A program made the translations under genes and the position numbers. Shown here in pieces: positions 1 through 10,768 of a DNA stretch of 64,000 nt. The notes under the pieces were generated by a model. It did no database searches. It saw only the letters and a program-made list of their open reading frames with translations, and was not told the origin of the DNA. The stretch spans positions 2,294,001 to 2,358,000 of the forward strand of contig NC_089423.1 in the NCBI RefSeq assembly GCF_013426205.1. The letters are read 5' to 3'. This DNA comes from Metarhizium brunneum. Its lineage: Eukaryota; Ascomycota; Sordariomycetes; Hypocreales; Clavicipitaceae. How positions within the stretch are numbered: position 1 is the first letter of the stretch; every line of letters starts with the position of its first letter.

Positions 1-117
1 AGTGGCAGCGGCAGTTCAACCAAGGCGTCAATCCCCGCTTGGCAGATGGCTGCAGCCCAGTCTGCCTCGAGCGCAACTACTGAAGGCAGCGGCAAGGAGT
101 CTGGCACCAGTTCTTGA
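1..117 (+). CDS. C-terminal end of a Ser/Gly/Thr-rich protein (partial)
   Basis: The first frame is open from base 1 and stops with TGA at 115-117. It gives 38 residues dominated by Ser, Gly, Ala and Thr (for example SGSGSST and GSGKESGTSS). The gene enters from the left edge, so its function cannot be told. Low-complexity tails of this type are common at the end of fungal cell-wall or secreted proteins. There is no hydrophobic GPI-type tail, and the fragment could equally be a disordered end of an intracellular protein. That it is coding at all is inferred only from the biased composition. Confidence 0.4.
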   Translation, partial: SGSGSSTKASIPAWQMAAAQSASSATTEGSGKESGTSS

Positions 118-1017
118 ACTGGTATAGGCGGAGATCGTGGCGAGTTTAATAGGACGCATGACAATGAGTAATGGGCAAGGGTTGAAGAGCTTCATGCCCG
201 CAACATGAGCCTGGCATGCGCGACATGTCATACACCTAAAGTATGGACGTGGAGTGACAACTTTGTAGCTCCTTGAAATCAATACTGCAATGTACTAGTA
301 GCACTGTGACATTACAATGGATACAACTCAAGAATTGGATGCGCAGCCATATCAGAGTTCTGAGCAACAAACCAAGCAGCACTTCTCTGCAGGCTCCGTA
401 CATACATGCTCCATAGATGCCTGCAGCTCTCAAGTAAGCAAGTGGACTCGTTTGTCGACGCAAGTAGACGCGGAGCAATAAATTTATGGGGAAGCGATGA
501 ATTGCGGTTCTTTGTAGTATGTACTCGTGCGGCAACAAGCAGACTGTGCCGCTCTGCCTCGGCACCGTTCGAACGCCGAACTCACGAGGAGGAGTCCGGG
601 GTTCGGCCCGTTTCCCAGAGCCGTCCCCGACTCCCCAACTCCCCGACTCCCCGCGGCCCAGTGGTGACTGCCACTGGTCACTCCCCCACATTTGTCGGCC
701 TCGAGTCGCAACATGAACATGGTCACTCGATGACTCGAGGACTCGAGGCATCTTTATATACTGCAACCAACCGCATTCGCCGTTTCTGAAGCCCCCCGTA
801 GCCGGAAGTCCTTTCTGGCTTGCTCCTCTTGGTGCATGTCTTTCGTCTTGTTTCTGGTGGGCAAGGATGGCAGTTACTAGTTAGATCCGCCTCCTCGTCA
901 TAGCCTCTCACCCATTGCATTGCCCAATACCCCCCTCCATCTTGCCTCGGCCTGGCTTCTCATCGCTCCTTTTCTACTCGACGAACGTTGACGTCTCAGA
1001 ACACCACAGCCGGCATC
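118..1017. other. Intergenic, upstream of the alpha/beta hydrolase
   Basis: No supported gene. The open frames here are short, overlap each other on both strands and show no recognisable protein character. The last 130 bases before the hydrolase start are pyrimidine-rich, as usual for a fungal 5' leader. Confidence 0.5.
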
Positions 1018-2585
1018 ATGTCAGATTCATCAACGGCACTCGAGCAGCCGCGTCCACAAACACCCAAAAGACCGGGGGCCTCTGCATTGTTCTGGCTCGG
1101 CCTCTCTTACACGCCACTCATTGCCCGAGTGTCACTCTCTCACTCGCTCAACCTCGCAGATAGCTCACCGTACCAGGACCTGCGAAGCGCCGTAACCGTT
1201 GCCTTTCTCCGCGCCTTCATTGCGCCCAAGGAAGGAAACCCGCGTCCCTTTTCCCAGACCCAAAGGCGTACCGTGACCAAGTTGCCCATCAAAGGAAGAA
1301 TATGGGTCAGCAACTACACGGTCCCCATACCTCCGGAGCCGGAATCCATCACGGAAGCAGTCGGCAAGGTGATCGAGTCCCTGAACAATCCGGATGTCCC
1401 AGTCCCCAAGACTTATTTGCCCCATGTAGCTCCCGTGTCTGGTGAGTGGACGGGCTATCGAGCCGGCGCCAAACAAGATGAGCCGGCCCCAAGCATCTCA
1501 GACAGAGAAAAGTACGTTGAGATGATGAAGGAGGTGAAGAAGCCAACGACCATCTTGTACCTCCACGGCGGGGGGCATGCGTTCCTGGACCCTGCTAGTC
1601 ATCGGCCGACAGTGAAGAAGCTGGCCAAGATTACGGGTGGCCGGGCCTTTTCCGTACGGTACAGATTGGTGCCGCAGAGTCCTTTCCCGACATCTCTTCT
1701 GGATTGCCTGATTGCATATCTCATGCTCCTCTATCCGCCGCCGGGGGCGTTCCACGACCCGGTGAAACCAGAGCACATTGTTATTTCAGGAGACAGGTAC
1801 GTCCCCCGACCAGAGTCCCTCCCCAGCCTGCATGCCTCCGGGATAACTGATGCTCTCCGTCTCGCAGCGCCGGCGGAAACTTGACCATGGCCTTGATTCA
1901 AGTCATTGTCGAGCTAAATCGCCTTGGACAACGCATCACATGGCACGGCGAACCGCGGGACATTCCCATCCCCGCCGCAACGGCCTGCAACTCCCCTTGG
2001 CTTGACATCTCCCACAGCTCCAGGCCGTACTATGGAACGATTCCAGGAGCCTTTGACTATCTCGGCCCCCTGGACGACATGGGGCGGAAAGGCCTGACCC
2101 CCTGCGACATCTGGCCCGCCCAATCCCCGCGGAAATTCATGTACGCAGCCGACGACATCATGACGCACCCATTGGTGTCGCCCGTCATGCGACGAGACTG
2201 GGCGGGGTTTCCCCCCGTCTACTTCTGTACAGGGTGGGAAAGACTCGCGTACGAGAACAAGTTCCTGGCGCAGAAACTCGAGCGCGACGGCGTGACCATG
2301 GTGTTTGAGGAGTACGAAGCCATGGCGCACTGCTTTGCGCTCGTGCTGGGCAGCCTTGCCGAGTCGCGGAGGTGTCTGGACGGCTGGGCAGGCTTCATTC
2401 GACAGGCCGTAGAGAATCCGGCCGGCTTGAGATCCAGCGCCATGACCATTCATGCCAAGACGTTGAGGGAGACTCCCCTCGACTTTGGCGACTTGTTCGA
2501 TGTTTCAGAGGGGGAGGTCAGGAAACGGGTCGTGGATAAAGTGGCCGAGACGCAGGCTTGGATACCCTCAGAGTCCAAGCTGTAG
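1018..2585 (+). CDS. alpha/beta hydrolase, hormone-sensitive-lipase type
   Basis: Predicted esterase/lipase of the alpha/beta-hydrolase_3 (HSL) family, 498 residues in two exons. The intron is 1797-1867 (GTACGT...GCAG) and splits the Ser codon of the nucleophile elbow; splicing gives GDSAGGNL with the catalytic Ser near residue 260. The oxyanion motif HGGG lies at about 183-186, and the expected catalytic His is in the MAHCF segment near 414. The acid residue is less clear: where family members usually have Asp, this protein reads TGWERLAYE, so Glu may substitute. The first in-frame ATG is 1018; the open frame extends 30 bases further upstream but only to a TTG. A hydrophobic stretch near the N-terminus (ALFWLGLSYTPLIARVSL) may be a membrane anchor. 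The substrate is unknown. The neighbouring genes give no pathway context. Confidence 0.85.
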
Positions 2586-3419
2586 GCCATGGATTTGTAC
2601 CTGCTCAGAAAGCTATATGAGACGGAAATATGTAGAGGCCTAGAAGCGTTTTGTAGCGTGTTAGTGATCCATGTCAAGTTTTGATTCGTACAGGCTTTGA
2701 CTCAATGGAAGGGAAAGGGGGGATTTGAAGAAACACAAGTGTCTTTTATGAAGTGAATTGGCAATTTGTCAAGTCGCGATAAAGTGCATTTGAATAAAGA
2801 TGCACACACTTTCCAGGTGCCCCTGCCTCTGAATAAATGTGTTTAAAGAATGCATCAAGACCACAACATAACTCATAGACATAACAAGCTGGCGGGGAGT
2901 TAACAATAATGACAAACATCCCCTCCATGATATCCAGCATCCCTTGCGCTCCGCCTCGTTTTCAGCGAATCTTGACTGGGTAATCGATCTTGTGAACTTC
3001 TGTAGCAAATAGTTGAAACAAATCAAATATCTGGACCGTGGTTCGAACATCAATGCTTCTGAGATACGTACCGCTGCGGTTTGTTGTAGGTTATGTGTCC
3101 GGGCACAATTCGCGAGAGGCGATGCTACTCCAATGATGGCAATTGATTACACCAAGGAGCCATTGGATTCGGAAATAAGTTGATGAATGAACAGCTGTAG
3201 GTAAGCCCAGTGCGCATCTTGACTGATCTGCTTGACTAACCCCATGTCGTTGTCTGAACCCGGTCCAAAGCAGCTCGGAGCTTCGAGATCCGCAATCGCA
3301 ACTCGGCCCACGTGCCAACAGGCAGGACATCGCCAAGCTTCATCAGCTCGACCTCCAGCTCGCAACTCCAAAATTTCCCAGGTTGCACGCCCGCCCCGAG
3401 CCGCTCCCACGCGCCGACC
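2586..3419. other. Intergenic between hydrolase and DHCR24-like gene
   Basis: No supported gene. The frame of the next gene stays open upstream to a GTG at 3312, but no in-frame ATG occurs before 3420, so this segment is taken as 5' leader. A spliced upstream exon cannot be excluded. Confidence 0.4.
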
Positions 3420-4955
3420 ATGGAGCGCCACAAGCAAGCCGTGGCCAAAATCGCCACCGCCGTGCGCGGCTTCTTCGACAAGAAGGAGTCCTACCGCATC
3501 TTCCACGGCTCGACAAACAGCACCAGGCCCCGTCCCCGTCCCGGCGCGCGAATCGTCGACATCAGCGCCCTGTCCAACGTTGTCGGCGTCGACCGCAGCT
3601 CCCGCACGGCGCTGGTAGAGCCCAATGTCCCCATGGACAGACTCGTCGAGTCGACCCTGCGTCACGGCCTGGTGCCCCCCGTGGTCATGGAGTTCCCCGG
3701 CATAACCGCCGGTGGTGGCTACGCCGGGACAGCCGGGGAGAGCAGCTCCTTCAAGCACGGCTTCTTCAACGAGACCATCAACTACGTGGAAATGGTCCTG
3801 GGCAATGGCGACGTCGTGAGGGCTTCCAACGAGGAAAAGCCAGACTTGTTCCAGGGCGCGGCGGGATCCGTGGGGACGCTGGGCATCACCACGCTCATGG
3901 AGCTGAAGCTCATCGAGGCCAAGAAGTACGTGCGGACGACATACCACCGCACCGCCAGCGTGGCAGAGGCCGTGGAAAAGGTGCGCGCAGAAACGCAGAA
4001 CCCCGACAACGACTACGTGGACGGCATCCTGTTCTCCAAGGACCACGGCGTCATCATCACGGGCACCATGACGGACGAGAAACCGGCCGATGCCAGAGTA
4101 CAAACCTTCAGCCGTGCCCGCGACCCCTGGTTCTACCTGCACGTCAAAGACCGCACTAAATCCACCGCCTCGTCTGCTCCCCCTTCCGTCGTAGACTACA
4201 TCCCCCTGGCAGAATACCTGTTCCGCTACGACCGCGCAGGCTTCTGGGTCGGCGCCCAAGGGTGGACATACTTCAAATACGTGCCCTTCAACCGCTGGAC
4301 GCGCTGGCTCCTCGACGACTTCATGCACACGCGCATGCTGTACCGCGCGCTGCACGCCTCCGGAGAATCGGCCCGCTTCGTCGTCCAGGACCTCGCCCTG
4401 CCGTACGACAAGGCCGACGAATTCGTCAACTACACCACCGACGCCTTCGGCATCTGGCCCCTCTGGCTGTGCCCGCTCAGGCAGACTCTCCCCCCGACTT
4501 TCCACCCGTACACAGGCGAGACGGAAACCGCCGCCGACGGATCGACAGCTCCAAAGGATATTCTCAACATTGGCCTGTGGGGATGGGGCCCCGCCGACCA
4601 CGACGAGTTTGTCACCAAGAACCGCGCCCTGGAAGACAAGCTCGTCCAGCTGGGCGGGCGCAAGTGGCTGTACGCACATACATACTACGACCAGGACGAG
4701 TTCTGGAAGGTCTACGACAAGAACCGGGGCTGGTACCAGTCCCTGCGGGACAAGTACCACGCCACGACGCTGCCCACTGTCCACGACAAGGTCAAGATCG
4801 ACGTTGATGCCGCGCGGGAGGAGCGCAAGCGTACGAAGCAGTTGCTCAAGAGCAGGTGGCCTGTGGGAGGGCTGTATGGCATCTGGCAGGCTATAAAAAG
4901 CAAGGACTACCACTTGCATCGCCGGGCCGAGTGGAAGTACAAGGGCGACAACTAA
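3420..4955 (+). CDS. DHCR24/DIMINUTO-like FAD-dependent oxidoreductase
   Basis: 511-residue intronless protein resembling delta-24-sterol reductase (DHCR24, plant DIMINUTO/DWARF1). These enzymes use FAD and NADPH to reduce the sterol side-chain double bond at the ER. An FAD-binding PCMH-type domain fills the first ~200 residues, with the segments HGSTNSTRP, ITAGGGYAGTAGESSS and AAGSVGTLGI. The C-terminal half keeps family signatures: GVIITGTMTDEK, FVVQDLALP, PLWLCPL and a Tyr-rich YYDQDEFWKVYDKN block. ATG 3420 is chosen because it is the first in-frame ATG and gives the expected family N-terminus; the frame upstream has only a GTG. Substrate specificity in fungi is uncertain: ergosterol keeps a different side chain, so the enzyme may act on another sterol or a non-sterol. 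It converges on ERG13 just downstream, so both genes belong to sterol/isoprenoid chemistry. Confidence 0.85.
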   Translation: MERHKQAVAKIATAVRGFFDKKESYRIFHGSTNSTRPRPRPGARIVDISALSNVVGVDRSSRTALVEPNVPMDRLVESTLRHGLVPPVVMEFPGITAGGGYAGTAGESSSFKHGFFNETINYVEMVLGNGDVVRASNEEKPDLFQGAAGSVGTLGITTLMELKLIEAKKYVRTTYHRTASVAEAVEKVRAETQNPDNDYVDGILFSKDHGVIITGTMTDEKPADARVQTFSRARDPWFYLHVKDRTKSTASSAPPSVVDYIPLAEYLFRYDRAGFWVGAQGWTYFKYVPFNRWTRWLLDDFMHTRMLYRALHASGESARFVVQDLALPYDKADEFVNYTTDAFGIWPLWLCPLRQTLPPTFHPYTGETETAADGSTAPKDILNIGLWGWGPADHDEFVTKNRALEDKLVQLGGRKWLYAHTYYDQDEFWKVYDKNRGWYQSLRDKYHATTLPTVHDKVKIDVDAAREERKRTKQLLKSRWPVGGLYGIWQAIKSKDYHLHRRAEWKYKGDN

Positions 4956-5518
4956 AGGTATTCAGCATACTTCTACCTGTGCTGGGAAAGATTATGAAGC
5001 CCTGTACTATACGGTGAATTGTCCGTGGTCGTTGCGGGTTTCTTGTATTGTACAATATTAATAGTAGATACCATAGATATTCCAATCGTTAGAAACCGTC
5101 GCACATGTGCACATGTTTTCTTTTCATGTATTGGTACTTTAGTATTTCTTTCTAAAGTCGTGACGTCCCTCGCTCTATAAGACGCTACACTAAACTTTCC
5201 TTCTTGGAGCCCAAATACGATATTTACACAAGCCACGAGGTCCCCTTCCATCATCATTTCCTCAGTGGCTCAATTAGAGGGCTATTCCCATGATATGCAC
5301 CCTTTCTGTGTGCTCTGCTTCTATGTGCCCAGTGACATGCCCAAGTCCCGAATACGTCTACCCTCGTAATGATAAGTCATGTTGGTCAGCCTCCTCTTTG
5401 GTGTCCATATATGTCGATCCCAGATACCCAGATATGCAAGGTTCCACTGATCACATTGTGTCATGCAAAGCAAAATTCAAGCAACATGGCTGGTCTACTT
5501 AGTTTTTGGCGGCCGCGT
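4956..5518. other. Shared 3' region of two convergent genes
   Basis: About 560 bases between the stop codons of the DHCR24-like gene and ERG13. It is AT-rich, with no supported reading frame, consistent with two facing 3' untranslated regions. Confidence 0.5.
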
Positions 5519-7252
5519 TTATGCCTGGACCTTGTACTCGCGCTTGAACATATCGTCAACCTTCTCCAGGTAGTAAGTGCCAGGGATGATGGTCGAGGGT
5601 TCGCCCTTGGGGGTGTAATCTTTCTTCAGATGGGCCTGATGACGGAGCTCGCACATCTAAATACACAAAATGGTCAGCCGGCTGGACAGCACAAGGGCCA
5701 GAGATAAAAAGGCAGACTTACGGCATCGAAAGTCTCAGGAGGGACGGCACGGCGGGCCTCCAGACGAGAGGGAATGTTCAGATTCTTGGCAATGGCCTCA
5801 ACATTGCCGTTAACACGGAAGGACATGAAGCTCGAGGCCAGACCAGATCCATATGAGAAGACACCAATTCGCTTGCCCTCCAGGGCCTTGGGGTCAATAA
5901 AGGACAGCAAGCTAGCAACACCACCCCAGACGCTAGCACAGTACATGTTACCACACATAGTAGCAACCTGGGTAGCGGGCTGGACACGCTCCTGGAACTT
6001 TTTCTTGGTCAAGGTCATGAAGGTCTTCTCAACAACCTTGTCAGTCAGAGACTTCTCATAATCCATGTCACGCAACTCGGGAGCCACCTCAGCGAAGGCG
6101 GGAGCATCAGCGTTGGCGAGGTAATCATGGTACAGCAGTCGGGCGTACGATTTTTGCACGAGCTTGCAAGTAGGGGCGTGGAAGGCAAGGTAGTCGAAGC
6201 GGTCGAGGGGAGTCTTGCTAGCATCGGTACCGTTGGCATTGCCATTGGCAAGCTTGGACTCGCGCTTGCAGTAATCACGGTAGGCAGCATCCAGGGCCTT
6301 TGTGTAGCAGTTAATGGAGTAGTGCCCATCGACGTAGGGGTACTCGCTGGTCAAGTCGGGCTTGTAAAAGTCATAGGCGTGCTGCATGTAGGTGCCTCGC
6401 AGGCCGGGCTCCATAACGACAGGGGCATCAGGGCCGATCAGCATAGCCACGGCACCGGCACCGCCCGTAGGGCGAGCATTGCCCTTGGCGTACAGAGCAA
6501 TATCGCCAGCAACGACAATGGCATCACGGCCGTCCCAGGCGGAGGATTCTACCCAGTTGACGCTGTTGAACAGGGCGTTGGTGCCGCCGTAGCAAGCATT
6601 GACGGTGTCGACGCCTTCGAGGTTGGCATTGTCACCGAATAGCTGCATCAAAACAGACTTGACCGACTTGGACTTGTCCAAAATGGTCTCGGTGCCAACC
6701 TCCAAGCGACCAATAGAGTTGGGGTCGATGTTGTACTTCTTGAGCAGGTTCGAGGTAACGGTAAGGGCAAGAGAATAAATGTCTAGCAGCGGCAGGTGTA
6801 AGCTCATGAAGCGTTTCGCAGACAGATCAAGGTACGGAGGCAGCCTTTTCCTGCATCGGCTTGTCCCCTTCACATGCAGATCCTCATGAAGAATCCAAAA
6901 GGGGTAGACGGGTCGGTCAGGCGGAGAGAGTCCAACTCACCCTCGCGGTCATCGCAAAAGCTCATCTTGGTCTGGCCGAGGCCAATGGTGTATTTTCCGG
7001 CACTGACGCCATCGAATTTTTCGAGTTCGCTCTGCTCGACATACTGCAAGGGTGCAAAACGAAGAAAACGCGAGTTAGCGATGTCGGCGGCGGGAGGGGC
7101 AGCAATTTGGGTGGATTGTTGCATGTCTCGACTTTTTTTTGGGCGAGGGGCACGGAGGAGAGGCTGATGCGATGCAGGGCCTGACTACATACCTGGCTGG
7201 GGAAGTAAATCTCAATGGCTTTAATGCCAATGTTCTGGGGACGCGAAGCCAT
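5519..7252 (-). CDS. ERG13: hydroxymethylglutaryl-CoA synthase
   Basis: Condenses acetyl-CoA with acetoacetyl-CoA to HMG-CoA, the step before HMG-CoA reductase in the mevalonate pathway (cytosolic). Four exons read on the minus strand: 7193-7252, 6941-7043, 5722-6782 and 5519-5656. The GT-AG introns are phase-consistent and give 453 residues, the normal fungal size. The N-terminus is typical ([14 protein letters not shown] joined to YVEQ). The catalytic Cys is in NACYGGT near residue 118, the conserved acidic block is in [13 protein letters not shown], and the His lies in [13 protein letters not shown]. The SYGSG segment and the C-terminal [11 protein letters not shown] complete the family pattern. 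The ATG at 7252 begins the first exon. The gene converges with the DHCR24-like gene. Identity is secure. Confidence 0.96.
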
Positions 7253-9523
7253 GTTGTAAAGGAGAGCAGGAAGAGCTTGGGAGAAGGGGAAGTGAAAACA
7301 GTCAGGAGATGTGAAGACAACAGACGGGTGGAGGGGCGTTTTTGTTTAGAGCACGAGGGAAGAAAGGTGTCGACTGATAATTATTACGTCTGGTCCGCCC
7401 CAACCAAGCTCAATCCACATGCTTCGTCCCGCCTCACGCTGACAACCGTCGACCTTTTGGCCCAACTTAGGCCATCTTGGACCAGACTAGACTCTTGCAG
7501 TGCCATCATTTTCACCGCCCTTTTTCTGAATGGCCAGCAGAATCAAGATACGTCTTGACATGTACTTTCTCGAACCAGGAGCGGATCTCTCTGCCAGGGG
7601 GGGTGGAGCGTTGGGAGGGACTCGGGACGGGATTTGATGCGAGACGCCACTTCAGACCAATTTCTCTTCATTTTAATTGTGTATGTATTATGCCCCCCAC
7701 ACCACCTATCTACAATATCTACCTGGTTGGTACATGGTGACATGCTACTAACACATCTCTCTTTTTTTTTTTGCCTAGGCCAGGTTTATGCCATCATCTG
7801 TTTCGTTTCCTATGGCTGTGGAGCTTGTTCGTAACGCAATATTTCCCGTGTCACAGAGACTGCTGTGGATTTGCCAGCATTTGATAACGGAGTCCTCCGT
7901 ACGAAGACGAACAGACAAATTGACGAATCTCCGCACAGCTCTTGGGTGGTACACAGTCGAAAGCTGGGCGAGATCGTGCAAGCTAGTGGGCTTGGACCAT
8001 GCAAACAAGGTGGCAGCTTGCCTCCTGAAACTGCTTGTTAGCCCAAGGTTGAAATTGTTGTTGGGGGAGATTGTCTCGGAAATTTAGCCTCTTCCAAGAT
8101 TTCTACACTTTGGGGTACATGAGGCGCAGCTCTTGTGTTCACGGTCCAAGCACGAACACGCAGAGTCACGCCTCCAGACCACCAACCACCAACCACCAAG
8201 AGAAACGGATTGAGAGAAAAAGAGCATGTGGACGCAGGAGCTTCTGTTGCCGCGCAGGAACGTTGCCTCGAATTGGCCACATCATGAATGGGAAAGTCTT
8301 GCCGAGACACACATTTCTTGATATTCCCTCAATTGACTCCATCTCAGCTCTATTCGGTGGAGACGTTTGGGTCATCTGGATATAATTCACGCTCCCTTCA
8401 GGGGTCTCTGATCATCTACTGATTGATAACGGAAGATCTAGGCGAGTCATCATGACTACCTAGGTAGTTTGTGGGCCAAGATGCTAGTCTTGAACCCAGT
8501 TCCTGGCTAGATTCTCGCATCTTCCTTCTGCTTGCCTCGTTCTGAGGCAATTTCTTCGCCGAACCGCCGTGATTCGACGTCCATGGCACAGCTGTGTATC
8601 TTTGTTTGGGCTGAGCGCCAGCCGTACCATGCAACCTGGTTTGAGCCGCGCATAACGCCACATGTGCCTGCAATTGTAATGGCCACAATGCGACAGCGAG
8701 TCGAGTGCTGATGCCGTTTGTGTGCAACACACCAAACAGCATGGGTTTGGGAACACCTTGCAGATGGCCAACAACTGCCGACAGCCAGTGTCATGTGTGC
8801 AGTATTGATGGCACTCCTATCCGAGGCTGTCAGGAAACGGTCGCTATTGCCTACTCACATTCGTTGGACAAATCAAGCCGCCTAGATTACGCGTTCGTGG
8901 CCGAGAGGAGTTGGCATAACATGGTTGCCTGCGTACCGCCTCGCGTCAATTTCAGGGTCTCAAGAGCTGCATGTGCAGTGGCTCAGCCTCTTTAGGGCGT
9001 ATGAATTGGCGGCTACGACGGATTTAGCGTGTCGGGGCCTGAAAACAGGCCATTATGACGCCATACTTGGATTGCAGTCGAAACAACAAATTCTACGCCG
9101 CCAATACAAATACATAGGTATCTAGGTATGATGAACATGGCATAGCCCATCTTTTACAATGGTTGTCCAACTGAATCACAGCTCCATTCAGGCAGCAACG
9201 CATGCTCACATTTCGTTCTTGTGCAAAAATAACTTCGCAGCGAGGCGACGACCTATGTAGTTTGAATTGCCAGAATCGTTATTACGGATGCTATGAATAG
9301 CCCAGGAATAGCCCCATTTCGGCTCGGATTGCGGTCAATTCTTGGGCACGGGACTCGCTCGTGAATTGTCTGGTAGCTCAGTGATTATGAGCTGATTTGC
9401 TGCAATCCTCCCGTGTCAACAAACTACCAGACAGTACCCCTTTCCGCAGCCAGCCGACCCCGTCTCCTCGCCCAAGAATACATGGGCTGCAGAACGACTG
9501 ACGTAACTAGTCAAGTTCTGTCA
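7253..9523. other. Gene-poor interval upstream of ERG13
   Basis: About 2.3 kb with no convincing coding sequence. The nearest 300 bases are probably the ERG13 promoter and leader. A T11 run lies at 7762-7772. The remaining frames are short, overlapping and without family resemblance. Confidence 0.45.
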
Positions 9524-10506
9524 AAACTCGATATTATAGTGACCGGCAGTAGCAATGTCGGCGTCTCTGCCGTCGTCTTCGCCAAGCAAGTCGGGGCGAA
9601 AAGCGTCGTCCGCGTAGACAAGCGCCTAGAGTCACGGGCGGGAGCAGGACAACTCGTGCCTCACAGCTCGGGACGATAGAGCCGTCCATGACGGAGGCAG
9701 CGATGCAGGCTGGCACGCAAACACTCTGGTCAACACCATTTCACTCCGTCAAGCGGAGCCCGGACACGGCAAGGCTCCCATGTCGCCGCCGGCCGCTCCG
9801 TTCGACGCAAGCCGTCACCAATGGATAGCTGCCGCCACCGGGCCTGAAGCCAACACTCGCAGGAGGACCACGTATCTCCGCCCGGCTTAAAACATGGCCA
9901 TGGTCCGTGGCGCGCCTCTCAACGCCGGAGAGTGCCTGGAGTGCCTGGAATACTGTATCCAGACCTGTGATACCCCAGCGGCGGGGCACTGCTCCGGCTG
10001 TCGCTCCAAAGTCACCAAGTCGGGATGCCCTCTCGGTCCTCATAATCAATGTGGATGCGGATCGTTTTGTAGAAAAAGGAGCGGGCATGTACAACTACGT
10101 GGTGCCAACTTTTGGCCGCGCCGTTCTCCAACAGCCAGATCACTTGACGTTCTATGGGTCGACAGCGTTGCGACACGCAGGGAAGTATCATCTGGAAGAC
10201 TAGAACCGTGACGAGGCTCAAACTTCGAAATACTGCCACTAGATGGAGGACCATTTTGGGCATGTCAAGGTTAGTGCAGGCATCACTTTCTCCTTTGGTG
10301 GTGTTCAGATAGACCCTGGTATTGCTCAAATATTACGTGTATCCAGTGGCCCTCCCAGCTGTGGAATTTACTGTGTTGGGAAGACGATGGGAGGTTTACT
10401 TTACATGAATTACCCTGGTGGGAGTGGACTGACTGCTGGAATGGTGTTTGGGAGACGTGCTGGTAACGTAGCCGCAGTGTTTGTTAAAGACCCTCCGGGA
10501 AAATAG
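9524..10506 (+). pseudogene. Decayed FAD-dependent oxidoreductase (FAD_binding_2 / fumarate-reductase-like)
   Basis: Three separate blocks resemble one flavoprotein family (fumarate-reductase, tricarballylate-dehydrogenase or ketosteroid-dehydrogenase type). Block 1, from 9524 to about 9655, is the N-terminal dinucleotide fold: LDIIVTGSSNVGVSA followed by GAKSVVRVDK, where an intact protein has GxGxxG. Block 2, about 10039-10200, has INVDADRFVEKGAG and FGRAVLQQPDH, and ends in TAG at 10201-10203. Block 3, about 10264-10506, carries the C-terminal FAD signature MNYPGGSGLTAGMVFGRRAG. Block 1 is in a different frame from blocks 2 and 3. The whole spans only about 325 codons where the family needs around 500, so the middle is deleted. 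No intron model joins them convincingly. The GSS in place of a Gly-rich loop also argues against function. Confidence 0.7.
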
Positions 10507-10529
10507 GAAGCCAAAATAACATGGGATTT

Positions 10530-10768
10530 AACCACGAAGTTTAACTTGAAGAGTTGGCTACTGTTAGTACATTGTTACAGGGAGGGTTTGTTTAGTATCC
10601 CCTCCGGCGTAACTAGTACCTTAATTACAATATAAGTAGTGTAAATAACTAAGACTAAGCTTTTATAGATTTTTATACTAATATATACTAATATTAAGTA
10701 ATTTTCTTGTTTTTATGAATTTCTTAAACGCCTCGTAATATAATTATATAATTAATAATTAACTGACT
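10530..10768. other. AT-rich tract beside the pseudogene
   Basis: From about 10600 the sequence is strongly AT-rich, with runs such as TATAATTATATAATTAATAATTAA, unlike the roughly balanced flanks. It carries no frame. It resembles the AT-rich relics that repeat-induced point mutation leaves in ascomycetes, but that origin is inferred. It abuts the 3' end of the BCS1-like gene and may supply its terminator. Confidence 0.4.

Noticed and set aside
236..766. Minus-strand open frame of 176 residues near the left end
   Set aside because: It overlaps several equally long frames on both strands and has no domain character.
3312..3419. N-terminal extension of the DHCR24-like protein
   Set aside because: The extra 36 codons begin at GTG and are not family-like; ATG 3420 gives the expected N-terminus.
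7788..8087. Short plus-strand frame upstream of ERG13
   Set aside because: 99 residues with no motif, signal peptide or splice support.
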